Shown here: positions 11,305 through 21,762 of the stretch, one piece after another
Numbering within the stretch: the stretch's first letter is position 1
Layout: every line of letters begins with the position of its first letter
Source: Sipunculus nudus
Lineage: Eukaryota > Annelida > Sipuncula > Golfingiida > Sipunculidae
Direction of reading: 5' to 3'
NCBI GenBank assembly: GCA_026874595.1
Contig: CM049319.1
Location: 66,374,417 to 66,438,416, forward strand
Length of the DNA: 64,000 bases
Position numbers and translations under genes: made by a program
The notes under the pieces: model-generated
Seen by the model: the letters and a program-made list of their open reading frames with translations, nothing else
Database searches by the model: none
Told to the model about the DNA's origin: nothing

Positions 11305-11868
11305 CTGTAATGAAAGGATACTTAAGTCCTCAGGTACCTTTTAAAAGCACAGCATGAATAAATTATTATTTCTTTTGGCAAAAGTTTCTGTTTGTACACA
11401 GGGTGCAGTATATATTAAAACCCAAACCATTTGTTTCCAAGTAAAAGTATGACATTTGTTCTCCACAATCACAGAAAAAAAGAACACTTTTTCAATCACT
11501 ATTTGTTATGCCTAGAAATGGTCATTAACATATATATATTCTTTTTCATTTCTGTAATAATGTGTTAGCATAAAAAATAAAAGTAATGATACAATACATA
11601 GAAATATAATTTGCTGTTAGCAATTACAATCCCTTTTCAAACAAATAAGTTTATTTTTATTCAAACGTGTTACCGATGTAAAAAATTGCAGTATATGGAT
11701 GTTTCAGCACTGACCATTTGTGATGTACATCCCGTCTTTGATATAATCTGGCACGTTCCGTTGAGCGGTTAGAATGCTGCGGCTAATCCCGTGAATGTCG
11801 GGAAATGTAAAGCGGACGTAATCGAAGTCAGAGAGCTCCTCTTCTGTACGGCCTGTCTCATCTCCCAT
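10127..11868 (-). CDS. Glutamine-synthetase-fold protein, lengsin / GS-I-like (two coding exons)
   Basis: Two exons, 11868-11715 and 11304-10127, join in phase (one base plus two) to give 443 residues, close to the usual 440-470 of bacterial GS-I. The first exon has the beta-grasp phrase FPDIHGISRS (about residues 22-31). The second holds the catalytic barrel: FETEFTLL (E140, E142), SEIGPGLVE (E192, E199), SAHLNHSLW (H248), ENRLP (R338) and NPYLALAATIAAGLDGI. These match metal and substrate positions of GS family enzymes. At the position of the conserved arginine of NSYKRL the sequence reads NCYRWK, so that residue may be lost. Vertebrate lengsin is an inactive GS relative of the eye lens; invertebrate relatives are poorly known. 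The fold is sure; whether it makes glutamine is not. It is cytosolic by lack of a credible signal peptide. Confidence 0.9.
11305..11714 (-). other. Intron of the lengsin-like gene
   Basis: 410 bases, donor GTCAGT and acceptor ACAG, AT-rich with A and T runs. I see no other feature in it. Confidence 0.8.
11715..11868 (-). CDS. Lengsin-like gene, first coding exon
   Basis: Starts MGDETGRTEEELSDFDYVRF and ends ...DGMYITN plus one base, at donor AATG|GTCAGT. I chose the ATG at 11868 because a strong polypyrimidine tract and acceptor (TTTTCTTCAG) ends at 11886, so the exon would begin at 11885 with a short 5' UTR. An in-frame ATG at 11967 would add a hydrophobic leader, but it would read through the acceptor; GS-fold proteins have no such leader. 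Confidence 0.8.
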
Positions 11869-11989
11869 TGTCCGATGAACACTCTCTGAAGAAAACATTG
11901 AAATAAAAGAAGCGACAATCAAACAAAACCTTGAGTATTGAATAAAATAACAAAGTCGCCTTGCCATCAGATATCGCCACCGAGTGTCT

Positions 11990-13975
11990 GTTTAATAGGT
12001 CACTCCTGATTTTTATTTTGTGTCCATTGAAATAAAAATAACGGAAACGTGTAGATAAAACACTGAACTATAGAAAGAAGCGATAAGATAAGGCAGAAGT
12101 TTTTTTTTTAGTATTGTCATTGTCATGACGGCATGTTTATGTATGATAACACATAAAGACACGCTCCTGAAATAGACGTGACGACGTCATGGTCTACACG
12201 ATAGGGATTTGAACAGACCAGTCAGTGCTCCGGGTGTAAAGAACTCAAATTGTCCCCAATTAAGGTTGAACGTTGTTAATCTGAAATCGATTTACCCCGG
12301 AGTTACCTGAATCTGGACGAACCTACCATTATTTCTGAGACATTTGACACCATTTCGTGAATGGTCTTTTGCAGCGTAATCAAACAGAAACTAAGGTAAC
12401 TTCGCAAGAACGGTTAATACGCCAGTATGTATAAATAGCTTATTTTTAGAGGATAATTTGAAGTCGTAGAGTGCTGGATAAAATTGGTTTTTAAATTGCC
12501 CTGCGGGTTATCGCGAGATTTGAGGGATAATCTGAAATCGCTACAACTGTGGTCTGCATCTTCGTTTCCATGTGCGAGCGCGAGAACGAACGCGATCGCG
12601 ATTTTTTTAATCGCTCCGGGATAGATTCTTTCTTTATTATACCACGTCACGAAGGGAAGGAATCCCTGTGTTTACAGCATTGGCCCTAAAGGAAAGGCCA
12701 GAATTCTGAAGACACATGTAGATGATTTTCACTGAAGGTGAAATGGAGAGAATTTATTAATAAAAAGGCACAATACCGTTTATACGATGCAACATCTATC
12801 ACAATCACGTTTATATCAATAGCAAAGTGTGGCAATGAAAACTGCTGGACGTAGAAAAAAAAAAATATTCATTATTTTCAGATAAATACAGATTCGAACA
12901 TGCCTTAACTTCTCGAATACTCACTTTGTTATACAAAAGTTATTCAAAATTCACCAAATGAAACCTACATTTCTGTAATGTAATTGTGCAGAAACCGCGT
13001 TTCGCGTCGCTTATATGGAACCACACACCTCGAACGGCTCGCGAATCATATTTGCGTTCGCATTTGCGCTCGCGCTATGGAAACGTTGTTTAGTTTTGAA
13101 CGTGTTTTGTGAATGAAACGTAAATCTGCAGGGTACGGTTTCAATTTGAAAAATGCAGCTATACGGCTATTCCAAATTCTGTTTAACCATCTATTTAAAA
13201 TATATCCATAAACAATATTTCGTTTTAATCCTTCTATTGCGTTCACTGGATGTTACATGTATTTATAAAGTTTACGTTAATTACATATTATATTTAAGTA
13301 TTATTCAAAAATTGTTTTTTATAAATACTCTATTTCAGAATCCTTTGAAACAATCCGTTGTTTAGTGGGCTTAAATTACACCGCATGGCAATAAATCAGT
13401 TTTCTCTCTTTTCCCTCCTACCATATTTCTTTCTAACTTCATTGATCAATCTTGAATTAGTAAAAAAAAAGTCATTTTTAAACAAGCAAAACTTGTTATA
13501 ACTATTATACAGAAATTCATGTAAATTTCATAAATACACAAACAATTAAAACTTTAATTGGACCACTTTACAAGGTTTATTTGATATCCATTTTACGGAT
13601 CTTTAATTCATTTTAAAAATATTTTGGGTTGATATTGAGTTATTTTTTTTTGCAATTGATGGTCTCAATTAGATCGTTACAGGATGGGCTTATTTGGGAG
13701 GTATGCTTTTCCGTAATTACCAAAAGGGAAGGGAAAATATTGACATACCTATATATTTTGTTTAAAGTTAATTTGTTGTCAAAAGAAGCTGAAAAATATC
13801 GACCTACCAAATTTCTATCATGCAGGCTGCATCCGATTAGACTTGATAAATATAGCAACACTTGACAGCTGTCTCAAAACTAGCAAAAGGAATTCTCACC
13901 GCTTAGTATGAGTGAACGTGCTCAGCACTTTTCTCCGTTATCTGTGAGGAGACTTGTTGAAAGTCTGAGATGACT
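11990..13975. other. Upstream/intergenic DNA of the lengsin-like gene
   Basis: No coding exon is visible. A promoter or a 5' non-coding exon of the lengsin-like gene must lie somewhere above 11885, but I cannot place it. A pair of GC-rich inverted segments (12567-12605 and 13039-13085) is listed separately. Confidence 0.4.
12560..13090. repeat. Pair of inverted GC-rich segments about 530 bp apart
   Basis: GTTTCCATGTGCGAGCGCG at about 12565 is roughly the reverse complement of CGCTCGCGCTATGGAAAC at about 13067, and the similarity continues into TTCGCGTT/AACGCGA-like text inward. In AT-rich surroundings this looks like the ends of a small inverted-repeat element. No transposase is present and no clear target duplication is seen. 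Confidence 0.4.
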
Positions 13976-13984
13976 AGCGATTGC

Positions 13985-14240
13985 CTGTGTCAGGAGGATG
14001 TGCGTTCATCCCCGTTCGTGCGGGTGTTTGCGTGTGTTTGTATGTGTTTCTGTCACAACATAACTCGCTTAATTATGGACGGAATCGCATAAAAAAATAG
14101 GACATTTTGAGAATGGACCATGAAAAAACGATTAGGTTTTGTTGTGTATCCGGAAGATGATCCGGATTAAGGAACGCCATTAAGGAATATTCACAAATGT
14201 ATCGTCATTTATGCAGGAATGAATTTGCGGATGTTGGACG
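13985..14240 (+). repeat. Dispersed SINE-like repeat, degenerate copy 2
   Basis: Same order as at 555-870 and 23820-24045: GGAGGATGTGCGTTC, a TG-rich run (GTGTTTGTATGTGTTTCTGT), TAACTCGCTTAATTATGGACG, then GGTTTTGTTGTGTATCCGG with ATGATCCGGAT nearby and ATTCACAAATGTA. No coding capacity. Confidence 0.45.
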
Positions 14241-14434
14241 AATATGTCAATGCAAACATATCTCAGATGCTTGTAGGTTTCTAGTTTAAGTTTAGCTTAA
14301 ACCCTGCATACGCGGGGTCACGTATGCCCTTTAACTTTGATGACGCTTTGGCCCACCTGCGCAAGCGAGGTTCTTTTTTTAATTCTCATTTGCAATCAAA
14401 CCATTTTTTTAACTTCAGCTTCAGTGGTTTTCTC

Positions 14435-14485
14435 GTTCAGAGACCCATAGGTCACAGCGCTCAGCTGAATTTTTTCTCATAGCTG
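14435..14485 (+). repeat. Solo head fragment of the hairpin-ended element family
   Basis: GACCCATAGGTCACAGCGCTCAGCTGAATT matches the head sequence at 3120 and 19872 (split here for reading as GACCCATAGGTCA, then GCGCTCAGCTGAA). No repeat array follows, so this is a fragment or an eroded copy. Confidence 0.45.
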
Positions 14486-14489
14486 TGAT

Positions 14490-15840
14490 AGAAATTAATA
14501 TAAAGCTGTGCATTCAGAAAAGGGGTTATTTGTTTATAAAAAGCGAATTTGAAAATACAATACATGTGCCATTTGCCTTTTATTCAATACGTCTGCCTGC
14601 ATATACTTGCACGTACACCTATGCTAATTACATGAAGTAATTAAATAGAAGAGCACTTTATGTTTCATCTGCTTAATGTGACATGATCATAGTCTTTACA
14701 TATACGAATTACATGCATTAACTGGCTTTGAAGTCTAGAAATATTTTGAATATTAATCAATATTTCTCTATTCATGTTAGATATATAGTCAGCCAAGCTA
14801 AAAGTTAATTCTAAAAACTAAGTTTCCCTGACAATCAATTCATTATTTAATGCACCAACATTATACCTTACGAAAGTCCTACCAACGTTAAAAGAGAGAC
14901 ATGCTGCTGCAAGTATAAACCAATTTGACAGTTCTACCTTCAAAATTTACCTTCGGGGTCTTCTTTTTCTTCACAATTTTTATAAAAGCAGACATTTTTA
15001 GGTGAACTCATATTATACCAAAGCCTGCTGAGGCAGGGGAATAATGAAATAATGTATAGATCCTTGTTTTGTTTATCATATCCAATTTTTGAATCTTATA
15101 GATTAATCATATATTCGCAAGGTAAATGAAAATGCCTAAAATTCAAATTAATTCAGAATTTGGCTCATGTCTCATATGTTTCATTTTGTTCATTAAAGTG
15201 TTCACTGAATATAAAGAAAGCTTAAAATTTATAACCGAGATTCCTAAAGAATATTCCAAAATGCGACATATTGACACCTTTCCCCTTGGACTACAATGTC
15301 AAATAAGTTCTGTCAACTTGAGTGACAACAGGTGTTTCAGTGTAAATATATGTTTACTTTTCAACTGAAATAAATGAATAGAAATGTTGATAAAACCCTT
15401 TTCAAATCAAGTAGGTATACACACTCATTTTGAAGGGGGGTTAATAAACAACAGTATTATGCTTTTGAAGCAAAGAAGATATTTAAAAATAAGAGAGCAA
15501 TAAGCTGTCAGCTGTAATGTAATTGGCTACATGGGAATTCCAAACATCATGAATATTCAAACTTCTCCTGCCGTAAAAGTACTTTGTGGAACATTGATTA
15601 TAACTGCACTTTTAACAAAATGTTTCAACAGACTGTAAACAAATCGGCATTTTACATTGAAACTAGAACTTGTTTCGTTAATATTTTTTTTTGTGTGTGG
15701 AGGTAACCGCCTTCATATTTTAATGTTAACTATTTTAATGCTTTATCTAATTCTTAACCTAGGTATATTTACATCGGCTGAGTTCCATTTCGATTTGGGA
15801 CTACATGACAATACGGAATCATTCGCTCTCTGTCAGTATA
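14490..15840. other. AT-rich intergenic DNA, no gene seen
   Basis: Long AT-rich stretch with no repeat period I can define and no credible exon. Two small open frames (15126-15368, 15657-15848) have random composition and no recognisable motif. Confidence 0.5.
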
Positions 15841-15849
15841 TTTTATAAA

Positions 15850-16080
15850 CTGGGGTCACCAAGGCCCGGTGTCTATAGCTAGAGCACCTGCAGGTCCAGG
15901 GTGTGTTTTAACCTGTTTATGGGACCTGTATTAAACCTGTCAATCGGAGGGGAGAGGGGAACCCTAGCTCAGCTGGGGCGCCAAAGCAAAGTTATATTAC
16001 AGTTTTGCTTTGTGGAGGCTCAGCTATGGCGGATAAAGGACCATCGTTATCGCTCGGTTGAACTGTAGTCAGCGGAGCTA
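15850..16080 (+). repeat. Decayed transposon end with hairpin-like tail
   Basis: GGATAAAGGACCATCGTTATCGCTC... ending in CAGCGGAGCTAAAAC near 16060-16080 is a worn version of the GACAAAGGGTGATCGC tail found at 7820, 17825 and 21710. Upstream of it is a GC-richer stretch of unknown origin. Confidence 0.4.
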
Positions 16081-16179
16081 AAACTACATATGCCATTCTC
16101 CACAACCAAGTTTGAAAAAAAAAAAACATTTGAACATATTACGGTAAATAGTATAATTTAGGACATTCCCGAAGGATTT

Positions 16180-17875
16180 GCGAAGGATTCCCCTGAATGT
16201 CATTTTAAAAGAGTCTAGGACTAACGGATACAATTTGTGCCTTGTCTGTCTGGGTGCTCAAAAACCATTTTTCAGCATAAAGGTCAAACAATATAGGTCA
16301 CCATAACCTAATTTCAGATTTCCAAGTACACTTGACTAGGACCTCCCTGAATTTTATGTTTAAAGATTCTAGGCCTAATGGATACAATTTGTGCCCTGTC
16401 TGACCGTCTGGGTGCTTATATGACATCTTTTCTGATAGGTTGCAAAATATAGGTCATGGTGACCTAATTTGAGTTTTCCAAGGACATTGGCAAAGGACAT
16501 CTCACAATGTTACATTAAAAGATTTTAGGCTTATCAAATACAACGTGTGCCCTGCCTGACTTTCTGGGTGCTCAAAATCCCGTTTTCGGCCTGTAGGTCA
16601 CAAAATGTAGGTCACCATGACCTAATTTCAGGTTTCCAAGGAGATTTGCCTGGGACCTCCAAGAATGTTGCATTAGAAGATACTTGCCTAACAGATACGA
16701 TTTTAGTCCATCTGACATTCAGGGAGCTCAAAATCAGGTTTTTGTCTCGAAGGTCACAAAATATAGGTCACCATGACTTAATTTCAGGTTTCCATGGAGA
16801 TTTGCCTAGAGCCTCCCAGGTAATTGTGTAAGAAGAGTCTAGGCCTAACAGATACGATTGATGCCATATGACATTCAGGGTGTTCATACGATATCTTTTT
16901 CCTATAAGTCGCAGTATATAGGTCACAGTGACCTAATTTCAGGATTCCAAGGACATTTGCCTAGGACCTCCCTAAATGTCACGTTTGAGGATTCTAGGCC
17001 TAATTGATACGATTTTTGCCCTTCTGACTGTCTGGGTGCCCAAAATCATGTTTTAGCTCATAAGTCACAAAATATAGGTCATCATGAACTAATTTCAGGT
17101 TTCCAAGGAGATTTGCCTAGAAACTCCCAGGATATTGTGTTGGAAGATTCTAGGCTTCACGTATACCATTTGTCCCCATCTGACAATCAGGTTTTCGGCC
17201 TGTAGGTCACAAAATATAGGTCACCATAAATATTTTCTGGTTTATCAAGGAGATTTGTCTTGGACCTCCCTAAATGTTACGTTGGAGGATTCTGGTCCTT
17301 ATCGATACAATTTGTGACCTGTCTGACTGTCTGGATGCTCGAAATCATGTTTTTCGGCCCGTAGGTCATAAATAAAGGTCACAATGACCTAATTGCAAGG
17401 TTCCAAGGAGATTTGCGTAGAAACTCCCAGGATATTGTGTAAGAAGATTCTAGGCCACACATTATGATTTGTCCCCATCTGACATTCAGGGTGTTCATAT
17501 GATATCTTTTCCCTATAGGTCGCAGAATATAGGTCACATTGACCTAGTTTCAGGATTTCCTAGGCTATTTGCCTAGGATCTCCCAAAATGTCAGGTTAGA
17601 GGTTTCTAAGCCTAATGGGTACAATTTGTGCCACGTCTGACTGTCTGGGTGCTCAAAATCATGTTTTTGGCCCGTAGGTCACAAAATATAGGTCACCATG
17701 ACCTAATTTCGGGTTTCCGAGGAGATTTGCCCAGGACCTCCCTGGAAGTACAGTTAGAAGTTTCTAGGTCTAATGGTTGCGATTTGTGCCCTGTTAACTG
17801 ACGGACGGACGGACAAACGCCGGACAAAGGGTGATCGCTATAGCTCAGATGACTTACAGTCAGCTGAGCTAAAAA
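16180..17875 (+). mobile_element. Element with a 156-bp tandem array and the shared hairpin tail
   Basis: About ten units end in the same tail as the 330-bp family: GACGGACGGACGGACAAACG, GGTGATCGCTATAGCTCAG, and the hairpin at 17841-17871 followed by AAAAA. The unit anchor AATATAGGTCACCATGACCT or a close variant falls at 16295, 16451, 16609, 16765, 16920, 17076, 17218, 17376, 17531 and 17690, so the period is 142-158 bp, mostly about 156. Each unit also has TTTCCAAGGAGATTTGCC and GATTCTAGGCCTAA. No head sequence is seen at the left, so the copy is 5'-truncated or has a different head. No coding capacity. Confidence 0.85.
16451..17704. promoter_or_regulatory. Array of AGGTCAnnnTGACCT palindromes (IR3 nuclear-receptor type)
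   Basis: Perfect AGGTCA-N3-TGACCT palindromes occur at 16451-16465, 16609-16623, 16920-16934, 17376-17390, 17531-17545 and 17690-17704. Copies with one mismatch are at 16295-16309, 16765-16779 and 17076-17090. This is the textbook estrogen-response-element core, once per 156-bp repeat unit. That the sites bind a receptor is not shown; the sequence match itself is exact. Confidence 0.55.
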
Positions 17876-18550
17876 GCTTGATTTGGATTTAAAAAGGGGG
17901 GGGGGGTCCGGACCTAGTAGAACCCCCCCCCCGGATTTGCTTCTGTTTCACTTAAAAACGTTTTCCTGCTTACAGTTTTTGCTATTCTGCTTGATAATAA
18001 ATCAGCTTATTGTTAAAATAGTGTACTTATGACATCTTAAAAAACTAAAGCGGTTGGTTACATAATGCGCGGAGGTTAATGGCCATTAATTTGCAAAATC
18101 AGCCTCTTCCAACTTGCCGCCCGATAACTGTGTTGAATGTGTGGATTATTTTTGCGGACCCCCGTTTATTATAAACAGGTGAATATAAGCTAAACCACAA
18201 GTCTGTAATCCGTTCGATCGTCCTTTTCTGGTTTATTTTTTATGAAAAGGTTCCTGGTATGATCTTTAGTTAACATACGTCAGATATAGGAGTAGGCCCC
18301 TCTCAACAAACAACACATGATATCAACATTTAACATTTTATTCAACAACAACAATAAAAGTACATTTGTTAAAGCTGATAGGTCCGGCCTTCTGCAGGAA
18401 AAGCAATATATATATATTATATAAATATTAATATATATATTAATATATATATATATATATTTATATAGCAAACATAATATGAAGGTTTTAAATACTGACA
18501 AAGCTGTGACTGTTCCTCCAAAACAATGTTACTGCCGTTAAAAAGACGAA
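17876..18550. other. Intergenic DNA with homopolymer and TA tracts
   Basis: Contains a short G run near 17897 and a C run near 17922, and an imperfect TA tract at about 18405-18465. No gene is seen. Confidence 0.5.
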
Positions 18551-18551
18551 T

Positions 18552-18990
18552 GTCCTATGAATGGTCAGTGTCAGCTGAGATGCATTGTGTATAAGGCAAC
18601 AGTTGGAACAGACAATGATGAGAAACACTACATATAGGATGTACTGAAGATGATTTCAAGACAAGATACAATAACCACAAACAATCCTTTCGTACCAGAT
18701 CCCACGCTAAAAATACTGAACTGTTTAAACACATTTGGTCACTAAAAGACAACAATATTAATTACAAGATCTCCTGGGAAATCTCTGTCAAGGCAGCACC
18801 TTACTTCTGTGGGAATAGAAAGTGTGATCTCTGTTTGTCTGAAAAGCTACTTAGAGCAACGCCCCCCCCCCCCCCCCCCCCCGATCATTGTTGAACTCAA
18901 GAGCTGAAATTCTCTCCAAGTGCCGCCATTAAAACAAATTCCCTCTGAATTGTTTAAAAACCTAGCATTCGTACTAATATTCAACTTGCC
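18552..18990 (+). pseudogene. Penelope-like element remnant: GIY-YIG endonuclease region
   Basis: The plus strand reads CPMNGQCQLRCIVYKATVGT, then DNDEKHYI, then after a two-base shift GCTEDDFKTRYNNHKQSFR, KNTELFKHIWSLKDNN and CGNRKCDLCLSEK. This is the typical C-terminal GIY-YIG nuclease of Penelope-like elements, with the VYKA step, the YIG step (broken by extra bases near 18642), the TxRYNNHxxSFR step and the CxLC zinc-type pair. Later text (LLNSRAEILSKCRH) also fits the end of such proteins; a 21-C tract at 18862-18882 lies between. No reverse transcriptase part is found upstream. It is a dead fragment. Confidence 0.85.
18862..18882 (+). repeat. Poly-C tract, 21 C
   Basis: An unbroken C run, flanked by more C-rich text near 19005-19020. 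Other C runs of 13 or more in the window are at about 4433-4446, 37922-37937, 39480-39494 and 60114-60128. Confidence 0.9.
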
Positions 18991-19597
18991 CCCCTCATCA
19001 ACCCCCCCCCCCGTCCCCCCACCGAGGATCCGCTAGGCAGACTTACGCAAACTAGACTTTCAGGTAGTTGCTCTCTCACTGCTTTGCAGTGTTGAGGGAC
19101 ATGGCGTTACCACTACAGCATGGATACCACTTGGTATGAGTACAGTATAAGAATATTTGTCTTTTATATTGTATATTTGCCTCATATATTGTGTATTTTC
19201 ATAGTATATGTGTATTTATATCATATGTATACTACTGATATGTTCACTGCTTCCAGGACCCTATTACAAATCAGTTTAATATGCTAATTGAGCATTCTGG
19301 TAATATATCTTTGTATCATATATAAACATTAAAACAAAAAAAAACCTCTTTGCCCTGTTATGTTCCAGTATCGCACTGTACTCCGACCAATCCTATTGTC
19401 CTCGGGGGGTCTTTCACATGCCCCCCTCCGCCCCGAATCACACAAAGCATAATCTCGTAATCTCGTAAAGTTTCGGCTTTTCAAACCACGCCGTGAGCTT
19501 CATTCTAACCACATTCACCTGATGATCGGATCGCATCCCGTGAAACAGACTGTTGTGAATTTACAGTGTCGTTTTACTTCAGAGTTTTATATATATA
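18991..19597. other. Intergenic DNA, no gene seen
   Basis: AT-rich with C-rich patches near 19000 and 19405-19435. No gene or clear repeat family. Confidence 0.45.
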
Positions 19598-19690
19598 TAC
19601 AGAGAAACCTTGAAATATGGACACTATCATGGGTTGTTATTTTGAGGTGGTCGCTTAATCGAGGAGGTCGTTAGGCAAGGTTTTACTGTA
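19598..19690. mobile_element. Tiny TIR element (MITE-like), 93 bp
   Basis: The left end TACAGAGAAACCTTG (19598-19612) and the right end CAAGGTTTTACTGTA (19676-19690) are inverted repeats with two mismatches. If the outer TA is a target duplication the ends begin CAGAG/CAGTA, as in Tc1/mariner-type MITEs. Inner text GGTCGCTTAATCGAGGAGGT is also partly self-complementary with the left half. No coding capacity. Confidence 0.6.
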
Positions 19691-19868
19691 TATAAATATT
19701 TTATTTGTATAATAATAATAATATATCTACATAATACATATAATAATTATATATATATATATTATAATTATTCAAATATTGTGTAATATATGATATATTA
19801 TATATTGCATCTATCGCACTCGTTTTGAGATGTATTACATACACTCACACACAGGGTACAAATTTATA

Positions 19869-21762
19869 ACAAGTGACCCATGGGTCATGACGCTCAGCTG
19901 ACTGGGAAGAGATTTGCAAAAGGAAATTTTATCATCTGAATGGTAGTATATAACCATTCAACTGAAGCATCAAAGAGATTAACCAACAGGCTGAGATTGT
20001 GTCTGTATTAATATATCTCAAAAAATAGAGAAAAAATGCGTAAACTTTAAAAAAAATACAGGTGGCTCCACCAGTCTGCAGAAACTAATAAAAACACTTT
20101 ATGGTCAATATCCATGCAAAGAAGCATGGTGGTCTCTGGATTAGTTGTTCAGATACTTCAGCTTTTGTATCAAATTTTCCATTATTCTGAGGGATACTTT
20201 GGAGTCCTTTAGCTTGAAGGATATGGGTAACAGAGACCTAATTTCAGGTTTCCATAGACACTTTTAATGGGCCTCCTTGCATGACAAGAATGACGATTCT
20301 AGGTCCAGTTGTTACAATGTGTACCATGTTGACAGATAACCACATCTTTAAAGGTCTAAAAAATAGAGAAAATAATTGGTAAAAATTTGAAAAAATAGAG
20401 ATGGCACACCCAGTCTGCTAAAACTGATGGAACATGTCATGATCAATATGTATGCCTAAAATCATGAGCATCAGTGTTGTAGTTATTGAGATACTGGAGT
20501 TTTTGTATCAAATTTTTCATTATTCTGGGGAGTATTTTGGAGCCATACAGCTTAATGGATATCGGTAACAGAGACCTAATTTCAGGTTTCCATGGAGATT
20601 TTTCATGGTTCTCCCTGTGTGTAAAGTAAGAAGATTCCAGGTCCAGTTGTTATGATTTGTGCCATGTCAACAGATGTTAATATCTTTAAAGGTCTCAAAA
20701 ATAGAGAGAAAAAAATCGAAAAAAAGCCCCAACAAATATATGTGGTGCCACCAGGCTGCAGAAACTGATGAAACACTCCATGATCAATATCCATACAAAC
20801 AATTATGGTGATCTCTGCATTAGACCTTCAGATACTTCAGCTTTTGTATCAAATTTTCCATTATTCTGAGCTGTATTTTGGAGTGCAATAGCTCAAAGGA
20901 TATGGGTAACAGAGACCTAATTTCAGGTTTCCATGGAGACTTTTCATAGATCTCCGTGTGTGTCAAGAATGAAGATTCTAGGTTCAATTTGAACCCTGTT
21001 GACAGATAACTACATCCATAAAGGTCTCAAAAATAGAGAAAACAATTGAAAAACTTTGAAAAATACAGATGGCGTCACCGATCTGCAGAAACTGATGAAA
21101 CATCTCGTGATCAATATGTATGCCAAAAATCATGACTATCAGTGATGTAGTTAATCAGAAATTGAAGTTTTTTTTATGAATTTTTTTACTATTCTTGGTG
21201 GTACTTTGGGGCCCCATGTAGCTCAAAGGATAAGGGTAAAAGAGACCTAATTTCTAGTTTCAATGGAGACTTTTTATAGGTTTCTCAGAATGTCAAGAAT
21301 GAAGATTCTAGGTCCAGTCTTTACGATTTGTGCTCTGTTAACAGATGTTCACATTTTTAAAGGTCTCAAAAATAGAGAAAACAATTCGTGAAAAAATCGA
21401 AAAATACAGGTGGCGGCACCAGTCTGCAGAAACTGATGGAACATCTCATGATCAATATGTATGCCAAAAATCATGACCATCAGTGATGTAGTTAATGAGA
21501 TACTTTGGGGCCCCATAGCTCGAAGAATATTGGTAACAGAGACCTAATTTCTGGTTTCCACGGAGACTTTTCATAGGTCTCTCAGAATGTCAAGAATGAA
21601 GATTCTAGGTCCAGTCTTTACGATTTGTGCCCTGTTAACAGATGTCCACATTTTTGTTAACGGACAGACGGTCGGATGGCCGGACGGCCGGATGGCCGGA
21701 CGGACGACGGACAAAGAGTGATCGCTATAGCTCAGATGACTTACAGTCAGCTGAGCTAAAAA
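19869..21762 (+). mobile_element. Hairpin-ended repeat-carrying element, complete plus-strand copy
   Basis: Head ACAAGTGACCCATGGGTCAT at 19869, then GACGCTCAGCTGA. The core holds about five 296-343 bp units of the same family as 3680-5455 in the opposite orientation; the phrase near GTGCCCTGTTAACAG falls at about 20317, 20660, 20989, 21330 and 21626. The tail has a GGCCGGACGGCCGGATGG run (21675-21705), GACAAAGAGTGATCGC and a 31-nt hairpin at 21728-21758 (14-bp arms, one mismatch, 3-nt loop), ending GAGCTAAAAA. Length 1.9 kb, no open frame of note. Confidence 0.8.

Noticed and set aside
11869-11967. Upstream ATG at 11967 giving the lengsin-like protein a hydrophobic leader
   Set aside because: The extra residues read through a strong polypyrimidine tract and acceptor ending at 11886, and GS-fold proteins have no signal peptide.
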